A stretch of 64,000 bases of DNA from the NCBI RefSeq assembly GCF_024519155.1, contig NZ_JANIFJ010000001.1, positions 806,001 to 870,000 on the forward strand, read 5' to 3'. This DNA is from Mangrovibrevibacter kandeliae. Lineage in GTDB: Bacteria > Pseudomonadota > Alphaproteobacteria > Rhizobiales > Rhizobiaceae. The notes beneath the pieces were generated by a model. The model was not told the origin of the DNA. It did no database searches and worked only from the letters and a program-made list of their open reading frames with translations. A program made the position numbers and the translations under genes. Within the stretch, counting starts at the first letter, position 1. Each line of letters opens with the position of its first letter. Of this stretch, positions 55,387-64,000 are shown in pieces.

Positions 55387-55623
55387 ATGAGCGATACCGC
55401 TGAACGGGTGAAGAAGATCGTCGTCGAGCATCTCGGCGTCGAGCAGGAGAAGGTCACCGAGAACGCCAGCTTCATCGACGATCTCGGCGCCGACAGCCTG
55501 GACACGGTCGAGCTCGTGATGGCGTTCGAAGAGGAATTCGGCGTCGAGATTCCGGACGATGCCGCCGAGACCATCCTGACGGTCGGCGACGCTGTCCGCT
55601 TCATCGAGAAGAACCAGTCCTGA
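55387..55623 (+). CDS. acpP: Acyl carrier protein
   Basis: Acidic carrier of growing acyl chains, 78 residues. Ser37 in GADSLDT is the site of 4'-phosphopantetheine attachment. The ribosome site GAGGAC precedes the ATG. The 151-base gap after fabG contains GC-rich inverted sequences (CCGCGCC and GGCGCGG) that may serve as an attenuator or separate promoter, in keeping with the high level of ACP needed. Confidence 0.98.
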   Translation: MSDTAERVKKIVVEHLGVEQEKVTENASFIDDLGADSLDTVELVMAFEEEFGVEIPDDAAETILTVGDAVRFIEKNQS

Positions 55624-55763
55624 TCCGGCGCCGGCGCGCCGCTTTCGGGCGGCAGCCGGGCCTCACGGCGCGCGGTGACGATCCGCGCTGACCGTTTCAG
55701 GAGACGCATCGATCCCGCCCGTCGCCTTCGAACGGCGCGGGGCAATGCCCAGAAGAGTATGGC

Positions 55764-57029
55764 ATGAGACGAGTTGTGATCACCGGCATCGGCATGGTCA
55801 GCCCCCTCGGGGTCGGCGCCGATACGAGTTGGCAGCGCCTCATCGCCGGCGTCAGCGGCGCCGGCAAGGTCGAGAGCTTCGAGACCTCGGACCTGGCCTG
55901 TCAGGTCGCCTGCCAGATCCCGCGCGGCGACGGCAGCGACGGCACCTTCGATCCGGACCTCTGGATGGAGCCGAAGGAGCAGCGCAAGGTCGACGACTTC
56001 ATCATCTATGCGGTCGCGGCTGCGGCCGAGGCGCTCGACGACGCAAACTGGCATCCGGAGAGCTACGAGGACCAGATCGCCTCGGGCGTTCTGATCGGCT
56101 CGGGCATCGGCGGCCTGCAGGGCATCGAGCGCACCTCCCTCATCCTCGCCGAGAAGGGGCCGCGCCGCGTCAGCCCGTTCTTCATCCCGGGCAGCCTGAT
56201 CAATCTTGCCTCCGGCCACGTCTCGATCCGCAACGGCCTGAAGGGCCCGAACCATTCGGTGGTGACGGCCTGCTCGACCGGTGCGCACGCCATCGGGGAC
56301 GCGGCGCGGCTGATCGCGCTCGGCGATGCCGACGTGATGGTCGCCGGCGGCGCCGAGTCGCCGGTGTGCCGCCTGTCGCTGGCAGGCTTTGCGGCCTGCA
56401 AGGCCCTTTCGACCCACTTCAACGACGCGCCGCAGCGCGCCTCGCGGCCCTACGACCGCGATCGCGACGGCTTCGTCATGGGTGAGGGTGCGGGCATCGT
56501 CGTGCTCGAGGACTACGAGCATGCACTCCGACGCGGCGCCAAGATCTATGCCGAGATCATCGGCTACGGCCTGTCGGGCGACGCCTATCACATCACCGCT
56601 CCGGCCGAGGACGGCGACGGCGCCTATCGCTGCATGACGGCGGCGTTGAAGCGGGCCGGCATCCGGCCGGAGGAGATCGACTACATCAACGCGCACGGCA
56701 CCTCGACGCCGCTTGGTGACGAGATCGAACTGCGGGCGATCGAGCGCCTCGTGGGCGAGGCGGCGTCCGGCATCACGATGTCCTCCACCAAGTCGGCGAC
56801 GGGCCACCTCCTCGGCGCTGCGGGCGCGGTCGAGGCGATCTTCTCCACGCTCGCCATCCGCGACAACGTCGCGCCGCCGACGCTCAATCTCGACAACCCG
56901 TCGGTGGAGACGCCGATCGATCTCGTCCCGCACGTCAAGCGCGAGAAGCGGATCGACGTGGCGCTGTCGAACTCGTTCGGCTTCGGCGGCACCAATGCCT
57001 CGCTGGTGTTGCGGCGGGTGGACGCCTAG
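55764..57029 (+). CDS. fabF: 3-oxoacyl-ACP synthase II
   Basis: Condensing enzyme, 421 residues, elongating acyl-ACP with malonyl-ACP. The catalytic triad is Cys170 (VTACSTGAHA), His311 (NAHGTSTPLGD) and His347 (KSATGHLLGAAG). Length and motifs fit KAS II rather than KAS I. The gene follows acpP, 140 bases away, as is usual. Confidence 0.97.
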   Translation: MRRVVITGIGMVSPLGVGADTSWQRLIAGVSGAGKVESFETSDLACQVACQIPRGDGSDGTFDPDLWMEPKEQRKVDDFIIYAVAAAAEALDDANWHPESYEDQIASGVLIGSGIGGLQGIERTSLILAEKGPRRVSPFFIPGSLINLASGHVSIRNGLKGPNHSVVTACSTGAHAIGDAARLIALGDADVMVAGGAESPVCRLSLAGFAACKALSTHFNDAPQRASRPYDRDRDGFVMGEGAGIVVLEDYEHALRRGAKIYAEIIGYGLSGDAYHITAPAEDGDGAYRCMTAALKRAGIRPEEIDYINAHGTSTPLGDEIELRAIERLVGEAASGITMSSTKSATGHLLGAAGAVEAIFSTLAIRDNVAPPTLNLDNPSVETPIDLVPHVKREKRIDVALSNSFGFGGTNASLVLRRVDA

Positions 57030-57192
57030 GTCGCAGGCGCCGTACGAACCGATTTCGCCACAAAAGCGTGGTGCTTCGTCGAGCGCCGGGAGGCCATGGC
57101 AGACGATCGTCGTCGCTGTGTCAGCGGCGCAGGCGTGGGTTCTGCCGGGGCTCTGCTTGTTTGTTCAGGCTCGAACGCACGAGGGGTGAAGC

Positions 57193-58335
57193 GTGACGGA
57201 TCCTGAGACGGACGACGACCGGTCGCAGCACCGGATGGCGCCGCAGTCGGCCCGCGAGGCGTTGCGCCCCAAGGCGGTGCCGCAGCCGACAAGACGCTCG
57301 CGCAGTGCCCGCAGCTTCGTCATCGTCTTCATCAACTTCCTCTTCACCTTGGCCTTCGTGGCGGTGCTCGGCGCCGGCGCGGTGGCCTACTGGAGCAAGA
57401 GCACCTTCGAGGGCCGCGGTCCCTTGACGGAAGAGACGACCTATCTGGTTCCGAAGAGCGCCGGCCTGCAATCGATCGCTGCCGGCCTCGAGAGCGCGGG
57501 CATCGTCTCCAACAGCTGGATCTTCACCAAGGGCGTGCAGCTGGCCGGTGCGGCCGGCGACCTGAAGGCCGGCGAATACGGCTTCCAGCCGGGCGTCAGC
57601 ATGCGCGAGGTGATGGACACCATCCGCAGTGGCAACTCGATCCTGCACAGCGTCACGATCCCCGAGGGCTGGACGGTCAAGCAGGTCTTCGACCGGCTGT
57701 CGAGCGAGGAAACGCTCACCGGCAATCTGCCGGCGATGCCGTCCGAGGGATCGCTGCGGCCGGAAACCTACAAGTTCACGCGGGGCCTCAGCCGAGCCGA
57801 TCTCGTGGCGCAGATGAAGTCGGCTCAGGCGAGCCTCGTCGACGAGATCTGGAAGCAACGGGCGCCCGACCTGCCGCTGAAGGACGAGAACCAGTTCGTC
57901 ACGCTGGCCTCCATCGTCGAGAAGGAAACGGGCGTTCCCGAGGAGCGCCCGCACGTCGCATCGGTCTTCATCAACCGGCTGCGCAAGGGAATGCGGCTGC
58001 AGTCCGACCCGACGATCATCTACGGCATCTGGGGCGGCGACGGAAAGCCGGCGGACGAGCCGATCCGTCAGTCGCACATCAAGAGCGACACGCCCTACAA
58101 CACCTACGTCATCAAGGGCCTGCCGCCGGGACCGATTGCCAATCCGGGACGGGCGGCGCTGGAGGCGGTGGCCAAGCCGATGAAGAGCGACGACATCTAT
58201 TTCGTCGCCGACGGCAGCGGCGGCCATGCCTTCTCCGCCAGCCTCGACGAGCACAACGCCAATGTCCGACGGCTGCGCCAGCGCGAACGCCAGGACGACG
58301 CCGGTGCCGCAGACGACGCGGCGCCGGCGCAATGA
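57193..58335 (+). CDS. mltG: Endolytic peptidoglycan transglycosylase MltG
   Basis: Cleaves nascent glycan strands in the periplasm, 380 residues. One N-terminal membrane helix (about 42-65) is followed by a LysM-like subdomain and the YceG catalytic domain with the probable catalytic Glu243 in LASIVEKETGVPEERPHVASVFINRL. The start is GTG 57193 with AGGGGTGAAGC upstream. The 163-base gap after fabF has no other gene. The C-terminal 25 residues are a charged tail. Confidence 0.94.
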   Translation: MTDPETDDDRSQHRMAPQSAREALRPKAVPQPTRRSRSARSFVIVFINFLFTLAFVAVLGAGAVAYWSKSTFEGRGPLTEETTYLVPKSAGLQSIAAGLESAGIVSNSWIFTKGVQLAGAAGDLKAGEYGFQPGVSMREVMDTIRSGNSILHSVTIPEGWTVKQVFDRLSSEETLTGNLPAMPSEGSLRPETYKFTRGLSRADLVAQMKSAQASLVDEIWKQRAPDLPLKDENQFVTLASIVEKETGVPEERPHVASVFINRLRKGMRLQSDPTIIYGIWGGDGKPADEPIRQSHIKSDTPYNTYVIKGLPPGPIANPGRAALEAVAKPMKSDDIYFVADGSGGHAFSASLDEHNANVRRLRQRERQDDAGAADDAAPAQ

Positions 58336-58375
58336 TCCGCGCCGTGCCCCACCAGACCGCCCGGAGGCTCTGGCG

Positions 58376-59263
58376 ATGAGCGTCGCGAGCATGACCGGCT
58401 TCGCCCGCTGCGAAGGCGGCGCCGACGATGTTTCGTTCGTCTGGGAGCTGCGCTCGGTCAACGGCAAGGGGCTCGATCTCAAGATCCGTCTGCCGCAGGG
58501 CTTCGAGGCGATCGAGTCCGAGGTTCGCCGCCTGGCCGCCGCACGGCTCACGCGCGGGAACGTGCAGATTTCGCTTCAGGTGCGACGGGGTGAGGAGCGG
58601 CCGGACTTCTCGCTGAACGAGGCGATGCTCGAGCAGATGCTCGCCCTGACCCGCCGGCTGGTGGATGGGGGCCATGCCGCACCGCCGACGGCCGACGGGC
58701 TTCTCGCCATCCGCGGCGTCATCGACGTCGCCGACTCGAGTGTCGGCGCCGAGGCACTGGCGGAGCGTCACGAACTCGCGCTTGCCCGTTTCGGCGAGGC
58801 GCTCGAGCGTTTGTGCGAAGCGCGACGGGAGGAGGGCGCTGCGTTGAAGGCGATCCTCGATCAGCGGATCGCCGAGCTGCACGACCTCGTCATGCGTGCC
58901 GAGGCCGATCCCGCCCGCCGTCCGCAGACCATCCGGGCGCGCCTCGCCGCCCAGGTCGCGGAGATCCTCCAGGCGGCCGAGGGTCTCGACGATCAGCGGC
59001 TCCACGCCGAGGTCGCGCTCCTCGCCACCAGGGCCGACATCCGCGAGGAACTCGATCGCCTGCGCACCCACCTCGACGCGGCGGCCGCGCTGCTGTCGAG
59101 CGGCGGTCCGATCGGCCGGCGCCTCGACTTTTTGTCACAGGAATTCAATCGCGAATCGAATACGATCTGCTCGAAATCCAATGCCGCCTCGCTCACGGCC
59201 ATCGGCGTCGAGATGAAGGTCGTGGTGGACCAGTTTCGCGAACAGGTACAAAATCTCGAATGA
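58376..59263 (+). CDS. yicC: YicC family endoribonuclease
   Basis: Protein of 295 residues with YicC_N at the start (MTGFARCEG, then [18 protein letters not shown]) and the C-terminal DUF1732 domain ending [43 protein letters not shown] in pattern. YicC is an RNase associated with small-RNA decay in E. coli. ATG 58376 follows GGAGG. Its stop overlaps the gmk start (ATGA), an arrangement conserved across many bacteria. Confidence 0.92.
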   Translation: MSVASMTGFARCEGGADDVSFVWELRSVNGKGLDLKIRLPQGFEAIESEVRRLAAARLTRGNVQISLQVRRGEERPDFSLNEAMLEQMLALTRRLVDGGHAAPPTADGLLAIRGVIDVADSSVGAEALAERHELALARFGEALERLCEARREEGAALKAILDQRIAELHDLVMRAEADPARRPQTIRARLAAQVAEILQAAEGLDDQRLHAEVALLATRADIREELDRLRTHLDAAAALLSSGGPIGRRLDFLSQEFNRESNTICSKSNAASLTAIGVEMKVVVDQFREQVQNLE

Positions 59264-59958
59264 GGTCGTCCTACGACACCCCGTCGGTCATCACCATTCC
59301 GCGCCGCGGACTGATGCTGGTCCTGTCCTCGCCGTCGGGTGCGGGCAAGTCCACGATCGCCCGCAACCTGCTCGAGTCCGATCCCACCTTCGCCCTGTCG
59401 GTGAGCGTCACGACGCGCAAGAAGCGCGCCAGCGAGATCGAGGGCGTGCACTACCACTTCGTGACGCCGGCCGAGTTCGAGCGACTGCGGTCGAGCGATG
59501 CGCTGCTCGAATGGGCCGAGGTGCACGGCAACCTCTATGGGACGCCGCGCGAGCCGGCCGAGCTTGCGATGCGCGCCGGCCGGGACATGCTGTTCGACAT
59601 CGACTGGCAGGGGGCGCGGCAGCTGCAGGAGAAGGCGAAGGCCGACATCGTTTCGGTCTTCATCCTGCCGCCCTCGATGCAGGAGCTGAAGGCGCGGCTC
59701 CTGCGCCGCGCCGAGGATTCGCGCGATACGATCGCGACGCGCATGAAGAATGCCAAGCTCGAGATCGAGCGCTGGAGCGACTACGACTATGTCGTCGTCA
59801 ACGACGACCTCGACCGCGCCTTCCAGGCGGTGCGCTCGATCGTGGCGGCCGAGCGGTTGCGCCGCGACCGGCGGCCGGGTCTCTTCGACTTCGTGTCGAG
59901 CCTTCTAAGCGAAGAGGGCGAGGGACTGGCTGTCGGGACTTCAGAGACAGTTCGCTAG
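59260..59958 (+). CDS. gmk: Guanylate kinase
   Basis: Phosphorylates GMP to GDP, 232 residues. P-loop [10 protein letters not shown] near 24-33, GMP-binding [17 protein letters not shown], and the lid region [14 protein letters not shown]. An extra N-terminal segment of about 15 residues and a C-terminal tail ([18 protein letters not shown]) exceed the core. The end overlaps the convergent rsmA by 18 bases. Coupled to yicC by ATGA. Confidence 0.96.
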   Translation: MRSSYDTPSVITIPRRGLMLVLSSPSGAGKSTIARNLLESDPTFALSVSVTTRKKRASEIEGVHYHFVTPAEFERLRSSDALLEWAEVHGNLYGTPREPAELAMRAGRDMLFDIDWQGARQLQEKAKADIVSVFILPPSMQELKARLLRRAEDSRDTIATRMKNAKLEIERWSDYDYVVVNDDLDRAFQAVRSIVAAERLRRDRRPGLFDFVSSLLSEEGEGLAVGTSETVR

Positions 59959-60765
59959 CCGGACGAACTCGGCGACCTCCAGCGTCTCGGCCCGGCGCTG
60001 CGGGTCGATGCCGGCCTTCTCCAGCAGCGTCGCCCCGCCGAGGGCCTTGAGGCTCTGGCGCAGCATCTTGCGGCGCTGGCCGAAGGCGGCGGCGGTGATC
60101 CGCTCCAGCCCGGCGAGCGGCGCGGGCAGCGGCTCGGCCAGCGGCTCGATCCGCACCACCGAGGACGTGACCTTGGGCGGCGGCGTGAAGGCCTGCGGCG
60201 GCACGTCGAAGGCGATGCGGGCGCGGGTGCGCCAGCCTGTCAGGACGCCCAGGCGGCCATAGTGGTCGGTGGCCGGTGCGGCGACGATGCGCTCGGCCAC
60301 CTCGCGCTGGAACATCAGCGTCAGGTCGCTCCAGCCAGGCGGCCAGTCCGGCACCGTCAGCCAGTTCAGGAGAAGCTGGGTGCCGACATTGTAGGGGAGG
60401 TTGGCGACGATCTTCACCGGCCCTCCCGCGAGCGCTCGCAGGTCGACCGTCAGCGCGTCGGCCGAAACGATATCGAGCCGGCCCGGGTAACGCGCCACGA
60501 TCGCCTCCAGCGCGGGCAGGCAGCGCCGGTCCTTTTCGATCGCGATCACCCGTGCCGCGCCGGTTGCGAGCAGCGCGCGCGTCAGCCCGCCGGGGCCGGG
60601 GCCGACTTCGACGACCGTCGCCCCCTCGAGCGGGGCCGCCTGCCTTGCGATCTTGGCCGTCAGGTTGAGGTCGAGAAGGAAGTTCTGGCCGAGCGCCTTC
60701 TTAGGGTCGAGGCCGAAGGCGGCCATCACCTCGCGTAGCGGCGGCAGATCGTCGATGGCGCTCAC
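59941..60765 (-). CDS. rsmA: 16S rRNA dimethyladenosine transferase
   Basis: Dimethylates two adjacent adenines near the 3' end of 16S rRNA; 274 residues. SAM motif [12 protein letters not shown] at 51-62 and the catalytic NLPYN near 124-128 are intact. N-terminal [11 protein letters not shown] is conserved. It starts with GTG overlapping the pdxA stop (GTGA), last gene of the operon lptD-surA-pdxA-rsmA. Synonym ksgA. Confidence 0.96.
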   Translation of the reverse strand: MSAIDDLPPLREVMAAFGLDPKKALGQNFLLDLNLTAKIARQAAPLEGATVVEVGPGPGGLTRALLATGAARVIAIEKDRRCLPALEAIVARYPGRLDIVSADALTVDLRALAGGPVKIVANLPYNVGTQLLLNWLTVPDWPPGWSDLTLMFQREVAERIVAAPATDHYGRLGVLTGWRTRARIAFDVPPQAFTPPPKVTSSVVRIEPLAEPLPAPLAGLERITAAAFGQRRKMLRQSLKALGGATLLEKAGIDPQRRAETLEVAEFVRLANCL

Positions 60766-61811
60766 GCTTCGGCGGATGCCGTGGCTCGGCCGCCGGCGGC
60801 CATGCGGGCCGCGAGCCGGAGCGCGGCGACGAAGCTGTCCGGCCGCGCCCGGCCCGTGCCGGCAATGTCGGCGGCCGTGCCGTGGTCCGGCGAGGTGCGG
60901 ATGATCGGCAGGCCGAGGGTGCAGTTCACCGTCTCGTCGAAGGCGAGCGTCTTGGCCGGAATCAGCGCCTGGTCGTGATACATGCAGAGCGCGACGTCGT
61001 AGCGCTCGCGCGCCTGGCGGTGGAACATCGTGTCCGCCGGCAGCGGCCCGACCGCGTCGATGTCCATCGCCCGCAGGGCCTCCACCGCCGGACGGATCAC
61101 CGTCTCGTCCTCGCGCCCCATCGCGCCGCGCTCCCCGGCATGCGGGTTGAGGCCCGAGACGGCGAGGCGGGGGGCCGCGAGGCCGAAGCGGGCGACGAGG
61201 TCGCGGGCGGTGATGCGGCCGGTCTCGATGATCAGCTCGCGCGTCAGCTGCTTCGGCACCTCGGCGAGCGGGATGTGGATGGTGACGGGCACGCAGGCGA
61301 GTTCGGGTCCCGTCAGGAGCATGACCGGCAGCACCGGATCGCCGCCCGCACGGGCGCAGAGCTCGGCGAGGTATTCGGTGTGGCCGGGATGACGGAAGCC
61401 GGCGTCGTAGAGCGCCTTCTTGTCGATCGGATTGGTGACGACGCCACTCACCTCGCCGCGCAAGGCAAGAGCGACGGCGCGATCGATCGCCTCGATCGTG
61501 CCGGCGGCGTTGGCCGGATCGATGCGCCCGGGGCCTTCGACCTGATGGTTTTGCAGCCGCAGCACGGGGAGCACGCCATCCTGGAACGCGCCGACCGCCT
61601 CTTCGAGCGGACCGATCTCGATCAGTCGGATGTCGAGCCCGAGCCGGTCCGCGCGGCCTCGGAGCATGGCCGGATCGGCCAGCATCACGAAGGGCGGCAG
61701 CGAACGCGTGTCGCGCGCGGCGAAGGCCGCAAGGGTGACGTCGGCGCCGATGCCCGACGGCTCGCCGACCGTGACCGCGAGCAGGCCTGATGCGCCTGCG
61801 GGGGACGTCAC
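60762..61811 (-). CDS. pdxA: 4-hydroxythreonine-4-phosphate dehydrogenase
   Basis: NAD-dependent enzyme of vitamin B6 synthesis (DXP-dependent route), 349 residues. Family blocks: [10 protein letters not shown] at the N-terminus, NPIDKKAL, the metal-binding histidine in [17 protein letters not shown], and [11 protein letters not shown]. It starts with GTG overlapping the surA stop, and its stop overlaps the rsmA start. Confidence 0.95.
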   Translation of the reverse strand: MTSPAGASGLLAVTVGEPSGIGADVTLAAFAARDTRSLPPFVMLADPAMLRGRADRLGLDIRLIEIGPLEEAVGAFQDGVLPVLRLQNHQVEGPGRIDPANAAGTIEAIDRAVALALRGEVSGVVTNPIDKKALYDAGFRHPGHTEYLAELCARAGGDPVLPVMLLTGPELACVPVTIHIPLAEVPKQLTRELIIETGRITARDLVARFGLAAPRLAVSGLNPHAGERGAMGREDETVIRPAVEALRAMDIDAVGPLPADTMFHRQARERYDVALCMYHDQALIPAKTLAFDETVNCTLGLPIIRTSPDHGTAADIAGTGRARPDSFVAALRLAARMAAGGRATASAEA

Positions 61812-62749
61812 TTCTTCACGATCCGCGCCTTGTCGCGCAGCTGCTTCAGAAAGTCCTTGTCGGGCTCTTCCTGCCCCAGCTTCTCGAGGTCGCGCGCCTG
61901 GAACACGAGCTTGGCCGCGACGTCGTCGGACACGGTGCGGCTGTCGCAGACGGCAATGAACTCGACGCCGCGCTCGGTCGGCTTCACCGGAGTGGTCTGG
62001 CCCGGGTTCAGCTTGACGATGTCGTCCTTCCAGCGCGGCGGCAGCTCCGGTTGGGCGACGCGGCCGAGATCGCGCACGGTGACGTCGATGAGACCCTTGG
62101 CGACGTCATAGGTGGAGTCGCAGCCGCGGAAGCGCTGCCGCAGGCCATTGGCCTCCGCTGTGCGCTGCGGGGTCTTGGCCTTCTTCTCCGCATCCGGGAT
62201 GACGAAGATCACCTGCTGCAGCGTGTATTCGGTGGTGCTCGGCTTCTCGCCGCCATTGGCGAGCATGCGCTGCACCACGTCCTGATCCGACAGGCGGTCG
62301 CGCTGGCGCATGTTGGCCTGCACGGCCTGGCCCCAGCCGATCTGCACGCGGATATAATCCTTGAAGGCATCCGCCGAGAAACCGGCACGCGACAGGATCT
62401 CGGAGAGCTGCGCCGGGGTCAGCTTGTTGTCGGAGGCGAATTTCTGGAACGCCTCGTCCACCATCGCGTCCGGCACCTGGATGCCGCGCCGCCGGATCTC
62501 CTGCTTCTTCAGCGCCTCGTCGATCAGCTCGTCGGTCGCCGCCTGCTGGAGGTCGCCCTTGACGTGCCGCAGCCTCAGGAAGGCGGCCCGCAGCTGGATC
62601 TGGTAGCTGGTGATCGGCTCGCGGTTGACCGCGACCTTCACCGAGGACGCCGCCAGAGCCGGACCACCCGCGACCGGCCCGGCCGCGACGGCCGCGGCCG
62701 CCAGCGCGACCGCGACGGCGGACCGGATGAACAAACTGCGTGGGGTCAT
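61808..62749 (-). CDS. surA: Periplasmic SurA-type chaperone
   Basis: Periplasmic chaperone for outer-membrane proteins, 313 residues. Signal peptide of about 34 residues ending Ala-Leu-Ala-Ala. The SurA N-terminal domain follows ([20 protein letters not shown]) and then one degenerate parvulin-like region (about 175-280). It is shorter than E. coli SurA, which has two parvulin domains, as usual in alphaproteobacteria. It lies directly after lptD, a typical client. Confidence 0.9.
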   Translation of the reverse strand: MTPRSLFIRSAVAVALAAAAVAAGPVAGGPALAASSVKVAVNREPITSYQIQLRAAFLRLRHVKGDLQQAATDELIDEALKKQEIRRRGIQVPDAMVDEAFQKFASDNKLTPAQLSEILSRAGFSADAFKDYIRVQIGWGQAVQANMRQRDRLSDQDVVQRMLANGGEKPSTTEYTLQQVIFVIPDAEKKAKTPQRTAEANGLRQRFRGCDSTYDVAKGLIDVTVRDLGRVAQPELPPRWKDDIVKLNPGQTTPVKPTERGVEFIAVCDSRTVSDDVAAKLVFQARDLEKLGQEEPDKDFLKQLRDKARIVKK

Positions 62750-62825
62750 CGATGGGCTCCGTCCGATCCTTCGAGCATGATCCTGGGCGCTCGATAGCGG
62801 GCGCTCTTGGCGAAAGCGTGATGGA

Positions 62826-64000
62826 TCAGCTGCCGTTCTCTTTCTTGTTCAGGTCGTAGCTGTACTTCGTGTCGGCGATGGTGCGAAGGCCGATGGTGAA
62901 GAGCAGCGTCGTTTCCGCCTCGGTCTGCTGATAGCGATCGTTCGTCTCCTGGTACGTCGCCGTCAAGGTGAAGCATTCGTCGGCATAGCCGACACCGAAG
63001 GAGCGGTTGATGATCGCGTCGTTCTCGAGGTCGTAGCCGAGCCCGCCGAACGCGCTCCAGTTGTCGGTGAGCTTCAGGTTGCCGCTGACGTTGATCTGCC
63101 GGCGGTCGACGGGGACGCCGTAGATCGGCTGGGCGCCGATGAAGGAATAGGTGAGACCGGCGCTGAAGCGGCTGCTGCCATACGTGGCGCTGACGTCGGT
63201 GCGCCGGTTCTCGAAGCTTTCCTCGTCGAAACGCCCCTGGGTCCCGAGCGTCAGTCCGATCGGCAGGGTGAGCGCCAGGCTGCCGACATAGTCGGACACG
63301 TCCGTCTCCAGACCGGAGTCATAGCCGACCAGGGCGAAGTCGTCGGTCTGGGCGAAGGAGTTCTCGCCGAAGAGATGGTAGGATTGGCCGAACATCGCGT
63401 CAAGCGTGTAGCCGGTGTCGAGGGTCCCGACATACTTCAGGCCGACGTTCAGGCGGGTGCCACCCTCGACCCGGTCGAAGCCGGAGAACTTGTCCTCGCT
63501 GAAGAGGTTCGAGGTGTTGAAGACGAGGCTCTGCGCATCCTCGTTCGGCAGCTGTCCGACCTGCATCTCGTTCGGCCGCACCAGCAGTTGCGCGATCGGC
63601 TCGATGACCTGCGAACTGTGCGGCGACTGCAGCAGCCACGGATAGCGCACCAGCAGCGAGCCTGTCGGCATGACGCGGCCACCCGATCCGTCGGGATCCA
63701 GATCTCGTGTCGGATCTTTAGGAAGGTCGTCGAAATCCATGCTCGAACTGTAGACATCACCGCGCAGCGAGGCTCCCGGGGTGATCACCAGGCCGGCGTC
63801 CGTCGTGAAGGCGCGCTGCCAGTAGGCGCGTGCCGAGGCGCGCGTGTAGTCGCCTTCAAGACCAGTGTACCGGTAGATATCCGTAGGCACCGAGCATTGC
63901 GCATTGACGTAGAATTCAGGCGACGAGCACACGGCTGACAGGGCTGCATCGCCGCGCGACAGATGCACGGCGTTGGCCACCAGGCCGGCCTCGCCGCCGA
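62826..64000 (-). CDS. lptD: LPS-assembly protein LptD, C-terminal part (5' truncated by window end)
   Basis: C-terminal beta-barrel portion (about 391 residues visible) of the outer-membrane LPS translocon. Alternating-residue strands run throughout (SLLVRYPWLLQS, RFSAGLTYSFIG, WSAFGGLGYDL) and the end reads LLFTIGLRTIADTKYSYDLN. The frame is open past the window edge, so the N-terminal OstA domain and signal peptide are missing. The upstream part of the gene, including barrel strands inserted around LptE, lies outside. First gene of the operon with surA, pdxA and rsmA; 76 bases separate it from surA. Confidence 0.88.
   Translation of the reverse strand, partial: GGEAGLVANAVHLSRGDAALSAVCSSPEFYVNAQCSVPTDIYRYTGLEGDYTRASARAYWQRAFTTDAGLVITPGASLRGDVYSSSMDFDDLPKDPTRDLDPDGSGGRVMPTGSLLVRYPWLLQSPHSSQVIEPIAQLLVRPNEMQVGQLPNEDAQSLVFNTSNLFSEDKFSGFDRVEGGTRLNVGLKYVGTLDTGYTLDAMFGQSYHLFGENSFAQTDDFALVGYDSGLETDVSDYVGSLALTLPIGLTLGTQGRFDEESFENRRTDVSATYGSSRFSAGLTYSFIGAQPIYGVPVDRRQINVSGNLKLTDNWSAFGGLGYDLENDAIINRSFGVGYADECFTLTATYQETNDRYQQTEAETTLLFTIGLRTIADTKYSYDLNKKENGS

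Overview
The window comes from a high-GC (about two thirds G+C by eye) alphaproteobacterium, most likely of the order Hyphomicrobiales (Rhizobiales). The evidence is the gene order dnaB-alr-radA-cvpA-purF, rpsF-rpsR-(DUF2232)-rplI, fabD-fabG-acpP-fabF-mltG-yicC-gmk and lptD-surA-pdxA-rsmA, the RegB/RegA redox pair, and palindromic CTCGAG-centred intergenic repeats of a type common in that order. It looks like ordinary chromosome: no integrase, transposase, phage module, CRISPR array or rRNA operon was found.

Layout. 1-10.6 kb: a dipeptide-type ABC importer (two ATPases, two permeases, three paralogous binding proteins) wrapped around a gamma-glutamyltransferase without a signal peptide, which suggests uptake and intracellular cleavage of gamma-glutamyl peptides. 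10.6-18.4 kb: an Uma2-family protein, the divergent peroxide pair ohr/ohrR with two operator-like palindromes, a DoxX-like membrane protein, a formamidase/acetamidase, an inverted repeat pair, an ABC exporter, a di-iron hydroxylase and an MFS transporter. 18.5-25.4 kb: cyoABCD-SURF1-regB-regA, one translationally coupled operon for a bo3-type quinol oxidase plus a redox-sensing two-component system. 25.5-30 kb: a gene-poor stretch with a MarR regulator, an F420-oxidoreductase-like protein, a tautomerase, a possible metC remnant, an orphan methyltransferase-like protein and tRNA-Ser(GCT). 30.1-36 kb: an envelope block with a LysM protein, an Atm1-type exporter, psd and pssA. 36-37.5 kb: a divergent TetR/SDR pair around a palindrome.

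37.6-48.6 kb is the housekeeping cluster on the minus strand (SDR, purF, cvpA, radA, alr, dnaB, then cfa, then rplI, DUF2232, rpsR, rpsF). 48.6-53.3 kb holds accessory genes that probably interrupt conserved synteny between rpsF and fabD: a frameshifted SDR lacking the catalytic Tyr and Lys, a LysR regulator, and a PAS-GGDEF-EAL protein with a charge-reversed residue in the EAL active site. 53.5-60 kb is fatty-acid synthesis (fabD, fabG, acpP, fabF) followed by mltG, yicC and gmk. 59.9-64 kb is the convergent outer-membrane and maturation operon lptD-surA-pdxA-rsmA, cut by the window end.

No clearly new multi-gene system was identified. The observations most worth following are the hairpins placed just after each of the three binding-protein genes, a 21-bp near-palindrome upstream of cyoA, the RegBA system inside the quinol oxidase operon, the anomalous SDR at 49.1 kb and the EAL substitution.
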